Made by a program: the position numbers and the translations under genes | Assembly (NCBI RefSeq): GCF_039523795.1 | Contig: NZ_BAAAFZ010000055.1 | Span: 62,001 to 126,000, forward strand | Direction of reading: 5' to 3' | Length of the DNA stretch: 64,000 nt | Origin: Craurococcus roseus | GTDB lineage: Bacteria; Pseudomonadota; Alphaproteobacteria; Acetobacterales; Acetobacteraceae | Part shown: in pieces, positions 25,972-34,533 of the stretch | Layout: each line of letters begins with the position of its first letter | Position numbering within the stretch: the first letter of the stretch is position 1 | The notes under the pieces: generated by a model | What the model was told of the DNA's origin: nothing | What the model saw: only the letters and a program-made list of their open reading frames with translations | Database searches by the model: none

Positions 25972-25990
25972 TTGCGAATTATTCTCATTT
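25972..25990. promoter_or_regulatory. Fur-like box upstream of exbB
   Basis: TTGCGAATTATTCTCATTT lies 40-58 bases before the exbB start, in a short A/T-rich patch. It has the form TTGCGA-4-TTCTCA, the pattern of Fur/Irr-type iron boxes, and the same 6-4-6 pattern is found on the minus strand at 50554-50570 before the iron-type ABC permease. Iron repression of the exbB-exbD-tonB-receptor operon is the natural reading. Confidence 0.6.
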
Positions 25991-26029
25991 ACGTTAGGCA
26001 CGATGCGTCCTTTCCGCGCGAGCCCATGC

Positions 26030-26749
26030 ATGAACCCCAGTTCGCCCGATCTTTCGCCCGTCGCCCTCTTTCTGCACGCCGACGCCGTCGTGCAGGGCGT
26101 CGTGTTGCTGCTCGTCGCCGCGTCGGTGGCCGTGTGGGCCATCGCCCTTGACCGTGCCTTCCGCGTCGCCCGCCTGCGCCGGGGCGCCCGCGCGCTCGAC
26201 GCCTTCGCCCGCGTCGGCGGCGACGGGCCGTCCTCGGATGAAGCCCCGCCCGGCCTGCCCGCGGCCCTGCTCCGCGACGCGCGCGTCGCGGCGGCGGAGC
26301 GGCCGCCGGGCGAGGGATTGGGCGAGCGCCGCGAGCGCCTGCGGGAGGCGATGCGCCTCGCCCTGGCGGACGCGCTGCGGCCGGCGCAGGCCGGGTTGTC
26401 TTTCCTCGCCACCGTCGGCTCCGCCGCGCCCTTCGTCGGGCTGTTCGGCACGGTGTGGGGGATCATGAACGCCTTCACCGCCATCGCCCGCACGGGCGAC
26501 ACCAGCCTAACCGCGGTGGCACCGGGCATCGCGGAGGCCCTAGCGGCCACGGCGGTCGGTTTGGCCGCCGCCATCCCCGCCGTGCTCGCCTACAACCGGC
26601 TGGCCAGCGGCATCGGGACGGCGCGGCAGACCTGCCTCGGCGCCATCGCAAGGCTTTCGACCCGCTTGGCGGTGATGGAAGCCGGCACCGCCCAAACCCG
26701 GCAAGGCCCGCCGCCGGCGGCCCGGTTCCGCACCGCGGCGGCGGAGTAG
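26030..26749 (+). CDS. exbB: ExbB, TonB-system proton channel subunit (MotA/TolQ/ExbB)
   Basis: A 239-residue inner-membrane protein with three membrane helices: VVQGVVLLLVAASVAVWAIA near residue 25, GLSFLATVGSAAPFVGLFGT around 130 and ALAATAVGLAAAIPAVLAYN around 175. TVGSAAPFVGLFGTVWGIM is the ExbB/TolQ signature that forms the proton path with ExbD. It energises TonB for outer-membrane import. I chose ATG 26030, followed by MNPSSPDLSPVALFL; an ATG at 26003 is also possible, and both have weak ribosome sites. ExbD follows after 5 bases. The Fur-like box just upstream suggests iron control. Confidence 0.92.
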   Translation: MNPSSPDLSPVALFLHADAVVQGVVLLLVAASVAVWAIALDRAFRVARLRRGARALDAFARVGGDGPSSDEAPPGLPAALLRDARVAAAERPPGEGLGERRERLREAMRLALADALRPAQAGLSFLATVGSAAPFVGLFGTVWGIMNAFTAIARTGDTSLTAVAPGIAEALAATAVGLAAAIPAVLAYNRLASGIGTARQTCLGAIARLSTRLAVMEAGTAQTRQGPPPAARFRTAAAE

Positions 26750-26754
26750 GCGCG

Positions 26755-27204
26755 TTGGCCGCGCACTTCCCCTCCCCCTCCGGCGGCGACGACGACGAGG
26801 CCCTGCCCGTGCTGTCCGAGATCAACGTCACGCCGCTGGTGGACGTGATGCTCGTGCTGCTGATCGTGTTCATGGTGGCCGCGCCGCTGATGGTGGGCGG
26901 CGTGCCGGTGAACCTGCCGCGCACGACGGCGCCGCGCGTAGCCCAGGAGACGCCCGACCCGGTCGTGGTCACGCTGGACGGCGCCGGCCGCATCTCCCTG
27001 CGAGAGGAGGAGCTGGCGGAAGGCGATCTCGCCGCGCGGCTCGCGCCCGTCGCGCAAGCCGCCCCCGACACGGTGGTGTACCTGCGCGCGGACGGCGCCA
27101 TCCCCTACCGGCGCGTGGTGGAGGTCATGGGGGACATCGCCGCCACCGGCTTCGGCCGCGTGTCGCTCCTGGCCGAGAACGCGCGGCCGCCCCAACCGAG
27201 ATGA
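26755..27204 (+). CDS. exbD: ExbD, TonB-system biopolymer transport protein
   Basis: A 149-residue protein with one N-terminal membrane helix: LSEINVTPLVDVMLVLLIVF contains the Asp (in LVDVMLV) that carries the proton. The remaining 100 residues are the periplasmic domain (VVTLDGAGRISL and VVYLRADGAIPYRRVVEVM), as in ExbD/TolR. I chose TTG 26755, with GGAG 8 bases before it; no ATG or GTG fits between the exbB stop and the conserved start. The stop overlaps the tonB ATG. It works in a complex with ExbB and TonB. Confidence 0.92.
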   Translation: MAAHFPSPSGGDDDEALPVLSEINVTPLVDVMLVLLIVFMVAAPLMVGGVPVNLPRTTAPRVAQETPDPVVVTLDGAGRISLREEELAEGDLAARLAPVAQAAPDTVVYLRADGAIPYRRVVEVMGDIAATGFGRVSLLAENARPPQPR

Positions 27205-28115
27205 GCACCTTGGCCGAGCGGATCGCGGCCATGGGTCGGCCGGGGGCGCGCCGCGAGGCGCTGCCGCCGCGAAGCGGCACGCACCCGGGTGCGGTGGCCG
27301 CGGCGGTCGGGCTGCACGGCTTGGCCGTCGCCGCCGCGCTGTTCGCGGCGGACCCGGCGGCGCCGCCCGCGCCGGAAACGCCGGTGCTCGACCTGAGCCT
27401 CGCCTTCCCGTCGCCTGCCGCCCCCACGGCGGCGGAGGCGGCGCGCCCGGCCGCGGAGACCTTTCCCGAGGAGGAACCGCTCGCGCCGGCGGCGGAATTG
27501 GAGCCCGCGCCCGAGCCGCCTCCGCCGGCCTCCCCGCAGGATACCGCCGCGCCGCCGGGGGAGCCGCCGCCGGAGCCCTTTCGGGAGGTCGCAGCGCTTC
27601 CGGAGTTGCCGCCGCCAGAACCGCCGGAGCCGGAGCCGCCCCCGCGGGAGGTCGCCGCGCTCCCCGAACCGCCGCCGCCCCCGCCCGCGGTCCAACCGAG
27701 GGCGCAGCGCCCCTTGCCGCGCCCGCCCCGGAGCGCGCCCGCTGCCGAAGCGCGCAGCGGCGCGCCGACCGCGCAGGCGCCGGCCGAGTCCGACCCGCCG
27801 GCCGCCGATCCGGCGGCCGCTGCGGCCGGGCTCGCGGAGTACCGCGCGGCGCTGCTGCGCATCTTGCGCGCGAACCACCGCTACCCGCGCGCCGCCGAGG
27901 TCCGGGGCGACGAGGGCACCGTGCTGGTGCGCTTCGCCGTGGCCCGCGACGGCCGGGTGCTTTCGCCGCGCGTGCAGCGGGGCAGCGGCCACCTCGTCTT
28001 GGACGAGGAGGCGGAGGCGTTGTTGCGGCGCGTGTCGCCGCTACCGCCGTTGCCGGCCGCGGTGCCTCAGGCGCAGCTCGAACTCCTCGTGCCCATCACC
28101 TTCCGCATCCGCTGA
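27201..28115 (+). CDS. tonB: TonB, energy transducer
   Basis: A 304-residue protein with the three-part TonB plan. The cytosolic N-terminus and one membrane helix (GAVAAAVGLHGLAVAAALFA, about residues 30-50) are followed by a periplasmic Pro/Glu-rich linker of more than 100 residues, which includes two copies of REVAALPE(L/P)PPPEPP. The C-terminal domain (AALLRILRANHRYPRAAEVR, then GTVLVRFAVARDGRVLS and LELLVPITFRIR) is the TonB_C fold that binds the TonB box of receptors. ATG 27201 overlaps the exbD stop. The receptor gene follows 66 bases downstream. Confidence 0.93.
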   Translation: MSTLAERIAAMGRPGARREALPPRSGTHPGAVAAAVGLHGLAVAAALFAADPAAPPAPETPVLDLSLAFPSPAAPTAAEAARPAAETFPEEEPLAPAAELEPAPEPPPPASPQDTAAPPGEPPPEPFREVAALPELPPPEPPEPEPPPREVAALPEPPPPPPAVQPRAQRPLPRPPRSAPAAEARSGAPTAQAPAESDPPAADPAAAAAGLAEYRAALLRILRANHRYPRAAEVRGDEGTVLVRFAVARDGRVLSPRVQRGSGHLVLDEEAEALLRRVSPLPPLPAAVPQAQLELLVPITFRIR

Positions 28116-28181
28116 CCGCGCCATGCCGAAGGTCGCTCCTTACCCCAATTGCGAATGCGTGTCGCTCGCATGAGGAGGCCC

Positions 28182-30353
28182 ATGCCTACACCCATCCCGC
28201 TGCGGCTTCCGCGCCGCCCGCGTCTCCTGGCTTCCGCCGCCAGTGTCGGCTTGCTCGCCGCCAGCGCAGCGCTCCCGGCCTTGGCGCAGAACCCGCCGGC
28301 GACCGAAGCCGCGGGTGTGCCGCTGGAGTTGGAACCGGTCGTGGCGACCGGCGCCGCCCGCCGACGCGCGGAGGAGGATTTCGCCGCGCGGAACACGGGC
28401 ACCGGCCCCTTCGCCGGCGCGAAGCAGGTGGACACGCCGCTGACGGTGAACACCGTGCCGCGCGCCGTGCTGGACGCGCAGAACGCCCGTTCGATCTACG
28501 ACGCCTTGCGCAACACCGCGGGCGTCACCCGCGCGCAGCTCAACGGCGTCGCCTACGACAACCTCGCCATCCGCGGCATCCCGGTGGAGAACCGCACCAA
28601 CTACCTGCTCGAAGGCGCGCTGCCCGTCATCAACCTCATCGACCTGCCACTGGAGAACCGGCAGCGCGTCGAGGTGCTGAAGGGCGTCTCCGCGCTGTCC
28701 TACGGCTTCGGCACGCCATCGGGCATCGTGAACCTGGTGAACCTGCGCGCCGGGCTCGAACCCGTCACCACGGTGACCGGCGTGGTCAACCACCACGGCG
28801 GCGCGCTGGCCCACATGGACGTCGGCCGCACTTCGGCCGACGGGACGGTGGGCGCGCGGTTCAACGTGCTCGGCGGGCGCGTGGACACCGGCATAGACCG
28901 CGCCGACGGCTACCGCGGCTTCTTCTCCGGCGCCGTGGATTGGCGCCCGACCAGCACCGTCACCTTCAGCCTGGACGCCGAGTACATCCGCAAGGACGTG
29001 GCCGAGCCGGCCGCCATCGCGCTGCTGCCCGCCGGCGCCGACGGCCGCATCGCGTTGCCGAACGTGCCGGACCCGAGCCGCAACCTCGCCGGCTCCTGGC
29101 AGCGGTACGACGCGGAAGCGCTGAACCTGCTCGCGCGAGGCGAATGGCGTTTCGCGCCGGGCTGGTCTGTGAACATCGCCGCCGGCCGGGCGGAGACGCG
29201 GCGCGACCGCGACTTCTCCCAGTTCCAGGACTACAACCTGGCGACAGGCCAGGGCCGGTTGCAGACCTTCCTGACCCGCAACCAGGACTACCAGAACCAC
29301 GTCCTCCGCGCCGAGCTGACGGGCAACCTGCGCACCGGCCCGTTGGAGCACGACCTACGGGTCGCCGTCACGCAATTCTGGCGCGACCAAAACAGCGTCG
29401 GCAACCAAACCTTCTTCACCGGGCAGAACCTGTACGACCCGATCAACCCGCCGCGGTTGCGCGTCACCCAGCGGCTGGCCCGCACGCCCTTTTCAGCGAT
29501 CGACCAGGGCCTCATCCTGCTGGACCGCGTGAGCGCGCTCGAGGGCCGCGTCCAACTCACCGGCGGCGTGCGCTTCGGGCGCTTCGAGAGCGAGCAGGGC
29601 GCGACCACCGTCCAGCGATACGAGACCTCCACCACCTCGCCGCTCGCCGCCCTCGTGGTCAAGCCGCTGCCGTGGATGAGCCTTTACGCTTCCTACCTGG
29701 AGGGCTTGGAGGAGGGCGGCACCGCGCCCGCCAACACGGTGAACGCGAACGAGGTGCTGCAGCCCGCGATCAGCCGACAGTGGGAGGCCGGCATCAAGGC
29801 CGACCCGTTCGACGGCCGGATGCTGCTCACCCTCGCCCGCTTCGAACTGGACCGGCCGAGCGCCTTCACCAACAGCGAGCGGCGCTTCGTGCAGGACGGC
29901 CGCACGATCTACCGTGGCTGGGAAATGGCGGCGGTCGGCGAGGTGGCGCCCGGTTGGGCCATCTACACCACGGCGCTGCTCCTCGACGCGGAGCAGGAGC
30001 GCGCGGCCGACCCGCGCCTGATCGGCAGGCGGCCGGAGAACACGCCGCGCTTCGCCGGCTCCGTCTTCGCGGAGCACCGCGCGGACTGGCTGGCGCCGGG
30101 GCTGCGCCTCTCGGCCGGCGTGTTCCACGTCGGCGCGCGACCGGTCAACAACCTGAACCAAGCCTATGTCGGCGGCTACACCACGCTGAGCCTCGGCGGC
30201 GCCTACGACTTCGAGGTGAACCGCACGCCGATGACGGCGCGGGTGAACATCGACAACGTCACGAACGAGCGGTACTGGAACACCGCCGGCAACGGGCTGC
30301 TCGGCGTCGGCCTGCCGCTCACCGCCACCTTCTCCCTCGCCGCGCGCCTGTGA
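28182..30353 (+). CDS. TonB-dependent siderophore receptor
   Basis: A 723-residue outer-membrane receptor. A signal peptide (LLASAASVGLLAASAALPALAQ) is followed by a plug domain (VDTPLTVNTVPRAVLDAQ, AIRGIPVENRTNYLLEGALP, RVEVLKGVSALSYGFGTPSG) and a 22-strand barrel ending YTTLSLGGAYDF, NIDNVTNERYW and a C-terminal Leu after alternating hydrophobic residues. The closest class is the FhuA/FepA-type siderophore receptors (TIGR01783-like); the ligand is unknown. I chose ATG 28182, just behind AGGAGG; ATGs at 28155 and 28170 have no ribosome site. It shares a transcript with tonB, and the next gene overlaps its stop. Confidence 0.93.
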   Translation: MPTPIPLRLPRRPRLLASAASVGLLAASAALPALAQNPPATEAAGVPLELEPVVATGAARRRAEEDFAARNTGTGPFAGAKQVDTPLTVNTVPRAVLDAQNARSIYDALRNTAGVTRAQLNGVAYDNLAIRGIPVENRTNYLLEGALPVINLIDLPLENRQRVEVLKGVSALSYGFGTPSGIVNLVNLRAGLEPVTTVTGVVNHHGGALAHMDVGRTSADGTVGARFNVLGGRVDTGIDRADGYRGFFSGAVDWRPTSTVTFSLDAEYIRKDVAEPAAIALLPAGADGRIALPNVPDPSRNLAGSWQRYDAEALNLLARGEWRFAPGWSVNIAAGRAETRRDRDFSQFQDYNLATGQGRLQTFLTRNQDYQNHVLRAELTGNLRTGPLEHDLRVAVTQFWRDQNSVGNQTFFTGQNLYDPINPPRLRVTQRLARTPFSAIDQGLILLDRVSALEGRVQLTGGVRFGRFESEQGATTVQRYETSTTSPLAALVVKPLPWMSLYASYLEGLEEGGTAPANTVNANEVLQPAISRQWEAGIKADPFDGRMLLTLARFELDRPSAFTNSERRFVQDGRTIYRGWEMAAVGEVAPGWAIYTTALLLDAEQERAADPRLIGRRPENTPRFAGSVFAEHRADWLAPGLRLSAGVFHVGARPVNNLNQAYVGGYTTLSLGGAYDFEVNRTPMTARVNIDNVTNERYWNTAGNGLLGVGLPLTATFSLAARL

Positions 30354-31567
30354 CGCCGCCGCTCCGCTCGCGCTGGCGGCCCGCGCTCGGCCTCGCCCAC
30401 CGCCTGCTCGGCCTGATCGCGTCGCTGTGGCTCATGCTGCTCGGCGCGACCGGCGGGGTGCTCGCCTTCAAGGAGGACTGGCTGCGGCTGGCGCAGCCCG
30501 GCGCCGCGGGGCCACCGCCGCCGGCGCACGCCGCGGCGCNNNNNNNNNNNNNNNNNNNNNNNNNNNNNNNNNNNNNNNNNNNNNNNNAGGGCGGCCCAGG
30601 CCCTCGGCGAAGCGGAACGCTTCCATTCCAAGCTCCTCGCCCGCACGCCCGGGCGGCGGCGGCCGAAGCCGCGTTCGGCGCCGATCGGCTGCAAGCCGTG
30701 GTGCTCGCCGGGTCGTCGTTGGCGCTGGACCAAGTGTACCTGCGCGACGATGCGGGCGGCGGCTACCTCGATCCCGGCACGGGCGCCGTCGTGGCCCGCT
30801 GGGGCGCGAACGAGCGCGTGGTGGACGTGCTGTTCGAGCTGCACCATTCGCTGCTTCTCGGCGACGCAGGCACGATGGCCGTGGGCGTCGTCGGGCTGCT
30901 CGGCTCGGCGCTGGCGCTCTCGGGAGTCGTGCTGTCCTGGCCCGCGGCCCGGCGGCGCTTCCGCGGCACGGTTCGGCCCCGGAGCGGGACGCGGGGCGGC
31001 TTGGCGGTGGCGCACCGCGAGTTGGGCCTCATCGCCGCCCTCCCTTTGCTGGTGTTGATGCTGAGCGGGGCCGCTGTGATCTTCCCGGCTGCCGCCCGCG
31101 CGCTGCTCGGCGGCGTGGGCGTGCAGGCCCGCGGGGTGGCGGGACCGGCCGACCCGGCGGTGGCCGCGATCGGGTGGGAAGCGGTTTTCTCGGCCGCGTT
31201 GGAACGCTTCCCGGACGCCGCGCCGCGCATCGCCTCCTGGCCCGCGGAGCCCGGCGCGCCCGTGGTCGTGCGGCTGCGGCAGCCCGCGGAGTGGCACCCG
31301 AACGGCCGCACCGCCATACGCGCCGCCCATGACGGCCGTTTGCTCCACGCGCACGACACCGTGGCGGCGCCCCTCGGCGACCGCGTGGTGGACTCCGCCT
31401 ACCCGGTGCACGCCGCCAAGGTCGGCGGCTTGGCCTACAGGTGCGCGGTCGCGCTGTCCGGCTTGGCGCTGGCCATGCTCTCGGCCTATGGCGCCGTCGG
31501 CTACGCGAGGCACCTGTTCCGCCGCGCGCACTTGGCCCGCGGCGGCCGGGCGCACCGGTTCGGCTGA
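30350..31567 (+). CDS. PepSY-associated membrane protein, sequence interrupted by an N run
   Basis: About 400 residues with four membrane helices: LGLIASLWLMLLGATGGVLA near the N-terminus, VGVVGLLGSALALSGVVLSW, IAALPLLVLMLSGAAVIFP and CAVALSGLALAMLSAYGAVG. YLDPGTGAVVARWG and the LFELHHSLLLGDAG segment are typical of PepSY iron-regulated membrane proteins, which often accompany siderophore receptors and may reduce ferric siderophores. GTG 30350 overlaps the receptor stop. Bases 30540-30587 are N. Before and after the run the same frame is open, but the first 60 bases after it look more protein-like in the next frame, so gap size or local sequence may be wrong. Confidence 0.8.
   Translation: MTPPLRSRWRPALGLAHRLLGLIASLWLMLLGATGGVLAFKEDWLRLAQPGAAGPPPPAHAAAXXXXXXXXXXXXXXXXXGGPGPRRSGTLPFQAPRPHARAAAAEAAFGADRLQAVVLAGSSLALDQVYLRDDAGGGYLDPGTGAVVARWGANERVVDVLFELHHSLLLGDAGTMAVGVVGLLGSALALSGVVLSWPAARRRFRGTVRPRSGTRGGLAVAHRELGLIAALPLLVLMLSGAAVIFPAAARALLGGVGVQARGVAGPADPAVAAIGWEAVFSAALERFPDAAPRIASWPAEPGAPVVVRLRQPAEWHPNGRTAIRAAHDGRLLHAHDTVAAPLGDRVVDSAYPVHAAKVGGLAYRCAVALSGLALAMLSAYGAVGYARHLFRRAHLARGGRAHRFG
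30540..30587. other. assembly gap (48 N)
   Basis: A run of 48 undetermined bases lies inside the PepSY gene. In the following 60 bases the frame of the gene reads GGPGPRRSGTLPFQ, whereas the next frame gives AAQALGEAERFHSKLLART, which looks more like real protein. Either the gap length is not true or this stretch is misjoined. Confidence 0.95.
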
Positions 31568-31650
31568 TCCGGAACTTGGCGCGCCGCCCGGGCCGGGGCA
31601 GATGGTCCGCACGGGGCCCCTGGCGGGGCGCGAGCGCAGGGAGGACCGGG

Positions 31651-33285
31651 ATGGCGAACATTCGCGTGGTGGCCACGGAGCCGTTCGAGGGGCAGAAGCC
31701 CGGCACGTCCGGGCTCCGCAAGCGGGTCACGGTGTTCCAACAGCCCCGCTACCTCGAGAACTTCGTGCAATCGGTCTTCGACAGCCTGGAGGGCTTCGCC
31801 GGCGCCACGCTCGTGGTGGGCGGCGACGGGCGCTTCCACAACCGCGAAGCCGTCCAGACCATCCTGAAGATGGCCGCGGCGAACGGGTTCGGCCGCATCC
31901 TGGTGGGCCGGGGCGGCCTGCTTTCGACGCCCGCCGCCTCCTGCGTCATCCGCGGCCGCCGGGCCTACGGCGGCATCATCCTGTCCGCCTCGCACAACCC
32001 GGGCGGGCCGGAGGGCGACTTCGGCATCAAGTACAACATCGGCAACGGCGGCCCGGCGCCCGAGCGCGTCACCGACGCGGTGTTCGCCCGCACGCAATCC
32101 ATCCGCGAGTACCGCACGCTGGACGCGCCCGACCTCGACCTGGAGCGCCTCGGCACGCAGCGCTTCGGCGGGGCGGAGGTCGAGGTCATCGACCCGGTCG
32201 CCGACTACCGCGACCTGATGGCGCGCCTGTTCGACTTCGCCGCCATCCGCGCGGCCTTCGCGGGCGGCCTCCGCCTGCGCTACGACGCGATGCACGCCGT
32301 GACCGGCCCCTACGCCAAGGCGATCGTCGAGGACGAGCTGGGCGCGCCCGCGGGGACGGTGGTGAACGGCACGCCATTGCCCGACTTCGGCGGCCACCAC
32401 CCGGACCCCAACCTCGTCCACGCCAAGGCGCTGTTCGACGAGATGATGGGCCCGGACGCGCCCGACCTCGGCGCCGCTTCGGACGGCGACGGCGACCGCA
32501 ACCTCATCATCGGGCGCGGCGTCTTCGTCACGCCGTCCGACAGCCTGGCGATCCTCGCAGCCAACATGCACTTGGCGCCGGGGTACAGGGGCGGGCCGAA
32601 GGGCATCGCGCGCTCCATGCCGACCAGCCGCGCCGCCGACCAGGTGGCCGAGCGCCTCGGCGTGCCCTGCTACGAGACGCCGACGGGCTGGAAGTTCTTC
32701 GGCACCCTGCTCGACGCCGGCCTGGCCACCATCTGCGGCGAGGAGAGCGCCGGCACGGGCTCGGACCACGTGCGGGAGAAGGACGGGCTCTGGGCGGTGC
32801 TGCTCTGGCTCAACATCCTCGCGGCGCGGCGGCAGCCGGTCCTCGGCATCGTGCGCGAGCACTGGCGTGCGCACGGGCGGAACCACTACGCGCGGCACGA
32901 CTACGAAGAGGTGGACGCGGAGGCGGCGAACGGCCTGATGTCGGCGCTGCGCGGGCAACTCGGCGCCTTGCCGGGTCGGCGCTTCGGCGTCCACGAGGTC
33001 ACGACCGCCGACGATTTCGCCTACACCGACCCGGTGGACGGGTCCGTCAGCGAGCGGCAGGGCGTGCGCATCGGGTTCGCGGACGGGTCGCGCGTCGTCT
33101 ACCGGCTGTCGGGCACCGGGACCGCCGGCGCCACGCTGCGCGTCTACATCGAACGGTTCGAGCCCGATCCCGACCGGCAGGGCGAGGACACCCAAACGGC
33201 CCTCGCCGGACTCGCCGCCGTCGCCGACGAGTTGGCCGGCATCCGCGCGCGCACCGGCCGCGCGGAGCCGGATGTGGTCACCTGA
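31651..33285 (+). CDS. pgm: phosphoglucomutase (alpha-D-glucose phosphate-specific)
   Basis: A 544-residue alpha-D-phosphohexomutase of the PGM1 type. The N-terminus KPGTSGLRKRV is the classic substrate loop, the phosphoserine loop is SASHNPGGPEGDFGIKYN, the metal loop is SDGDGDRNLI, and the sugar-binding loop is CGEESAGTGSDHVREKDG. The C-terminal phosphate site is RLSGTGTAGATLRVY. It interconverts glucose 1- and 6-phosphate in the cytosol, linking the glg genes with glycolysis. ATG 31651 is behind GGGAGG. The end overlaps the convergent glgA by 8 bases. Confidence 0.96.
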   Translation: MANIRVVATEPFEGQKPGTSGLRKRVTVFQQPRYLENFVQSVFDSLEGFAGATLVVGGDGRFHNREAVQTILKMAAANGFGRILVGRGGLLSTPAASCVIRGRRAYGGIILSASHNPGGPEGDFGIKYNIGNGGPAPERVTDAVFARTQSIREYRTLDAPDLDLERLGTQRFGGAEVEVIDPVADYRDLMARLFDFAAIRAAFAGGLRLRYDAMHAVTGPYAKAIVEDELGAPAGTVVNGTPLPDFGGHHPDPNLVHAKALFDEMMGPDAPDLGAASDGDGDRNLIIGRGVFVTPSDSLAILAANMHLAPGYRGGPKGIARSMPTSRAADQVAERLGVPCYETPTGWKFFGTLLDAGLATICGEESAGTGSDHVREKDGLWAVLLWLNILAARRQPVLGIVREHWRAHGRNHYARHDYEEVDAEAANGLMSALRGQLGALPGRRFGVHEVTTADDFAYTDPVDGSVSERQGVRIGFADGSRVVYRLSGTGTAGATLRVYIERFEPDPDRQGEDTQTALAGLAAVADELAGIRARTGRAEPDVVT

Positions 33286-34519
33286 CGGCGCCCGTGGTCC
33301 GTTCCGTGAGGAGCGAGCGGTAGAGGTCGAGCGTGCTGCGGGCGATCGCGTCCCAACTGAAGTGCGCCTCGACGCGGTGGCGGCCGTTCGCGCCGAAACG
33401 CGCCCGCAGCGCGGGGTCTCGGGCCAGCGCATTGATCGCGTCGGCCAGCCGCGCCGAGAAGGCCGCGGGGTCCGCCGGGTCGAAGGTGCCGGGCTTGAGG
33501 CCCGGGTCCACCAGCAGGCCCGTCTCGCCCGGCACCACCACCTCCGGGATGCCGCCCACCGCCGAGGCGACCACCGCCGTCTCGCACGCCATGGCTTCGA
33601 GGTTGATGATGCCGAACGGCTCGTACACCGAAGGGCAGCAGAACACCGCGGCGTGCGAGTAGAGCTGGATAACGTCCGGCCGGGGCAGCATCTCGCGAAT
33701 CCAGACCACGCCGGGCCGCCTCGCCGCGACGGCCGCGACGCCCTCCGCCATCTCGCGCCCGATTTCCGGCGTGTCCGGCGCCCCGGCGCAGAGGACCACC
33801 TGGAGGTCCGGGTCCAGCCGCGGGATCGCGTTCACCAGGTGCATGATGCCCTTCTGCCGGGTGACGCGCCCGACGAACAGCACGAACGGCTTGGCGGGGT
33901 CGATCCCGTGGCGGTCCAGCGCGCGGCGGGCCTCCGTCCGGCGGTACTCTTCCGGGTCGATGCCGTTGTGGATGACGTGGACGCGCCCCGGCGGCACGTC
34001 GAACAGGCGCAGCACGTCCTCCCGCGTCTCGCGCGAGACGGCGATGACGGCGTCGGCCCTCTCGATCGCCGTGCGCTCCATCCAGGCGCTGAGGTGGTAG
34101 GCGTTGCCGAGCTGCTCCACCTTCCAGGGCCGCAGCGGCTCCAGCGAGTGGATGGTCAGGACGTAGGGCACGCCCCAGAGCTGGCTGGCGAGCAGGCCGG
34201 CCATGTCTGTGTACCAGGTGTGGCAATGCACCACGTCGGCGTCGAGCCGGTCCTTGGCCATGGCCAGCGAGCGGGCGTAGGCGTCCACGGCGCCGACGAA
34301 GCGCGTGTCGGTGTTCCGCGCCGTCTCGTCCCATTGCGGGTAGCCGCGGACCTCCGGGTTGGCGCCGTCCCCCGAACGCTGGTCGCCGAAGCACCGCACC
34401 TCGACGAAGGCGCGCTTGGCCAGCGCCGCGGCCAGGTACTCCACGTGGACGCCCGCGCCGCCGTAGACGTGCGGCGGGTACTCCTTGGTGAAGAGGGCGA
34501 CCTTGCTGAGCTCTCGCAC
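33278..34519 (-). CDS. glgA: glycogen synthase, corynebacterial (GlgM-like) GT4 type
   Basis: A 413-residue GT-B glycosyltransferase. The N-terminus KVALFTKEYPPHVYGGAGVH, then VVHCHTWYTDMAGLLAS, FVGRVTRQKGIMHLV and the nucleotide-sugar site VYEPFGIINLEAMACETAVV match the short GlgA family of Corynebacterium/Mycobacterium (TIGR02149) rather than the roughly 480-residue bacterial GlgA. Members elongate alpha-1,4-glucan from ADP-glucose; the mycobacterial enzyme (GlgM) mainly makes maltose 1-phosphate for the GlgE route. GTG 34519 has GAAGGG 8 bases upstream. It follows glgC after 14 bases on one transcript, so ADP-glucose is the expected donor. No glgB, glgX or glgE is in the window. Confidence 0.9.
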   Translation of the reverse strand: MRELSKVALFTKEYPPHVYGGAGVHVEYLAAALAKRAFVEVRCFGDQRSGDGANPEVRGYPQWDETARNTDTRFVGAVDAYARSLAMAKDRLDADVVHCHTWYTDMAGLLASQLWGVPYVLTIHSLEPLRPWKVEQLGNAYHLSAWMERTAIERADAVIAVSRETREDVLRLFDVPPGRVHVIHNGIDPEEYRRTEARRALDRHGIDPAKPFVLFVGRVTRQKGIMHLVNAIPRLDPDLQVVLCAGAPDTPEIGREMAEGVAAVAARRPGVVWIREMLPRPDVIQLYSHAAVFCCPSVYEPFGIINLEAMACETAVVASAVGGIPEVVVPGETGLLVDPGLKPGTFDPADPAAFSARLADAINALARDPALRARFGANGRHRVEAHFSWDAIARSTLDLYRSLLTERTTGAVR

Positions 34520-34533
34520 GCGGGACGCCCTTC

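Noticed and set aside
25364..26029. In-frame extension of exbB upstream through the end of the P450 gene
   Set aside because: It is Arg/Ser-rich, overlaps the P450 coding sequence and lacks family similarity; exbB starts at 26030 or 26003.
27590..27690. Repeats in tonB considered as a genomic repeat element
   Set aside because: They are codon-level repeats of a Pro/Glu-rich linker (REVAALPE twice) inside one gene, normal for TonB.
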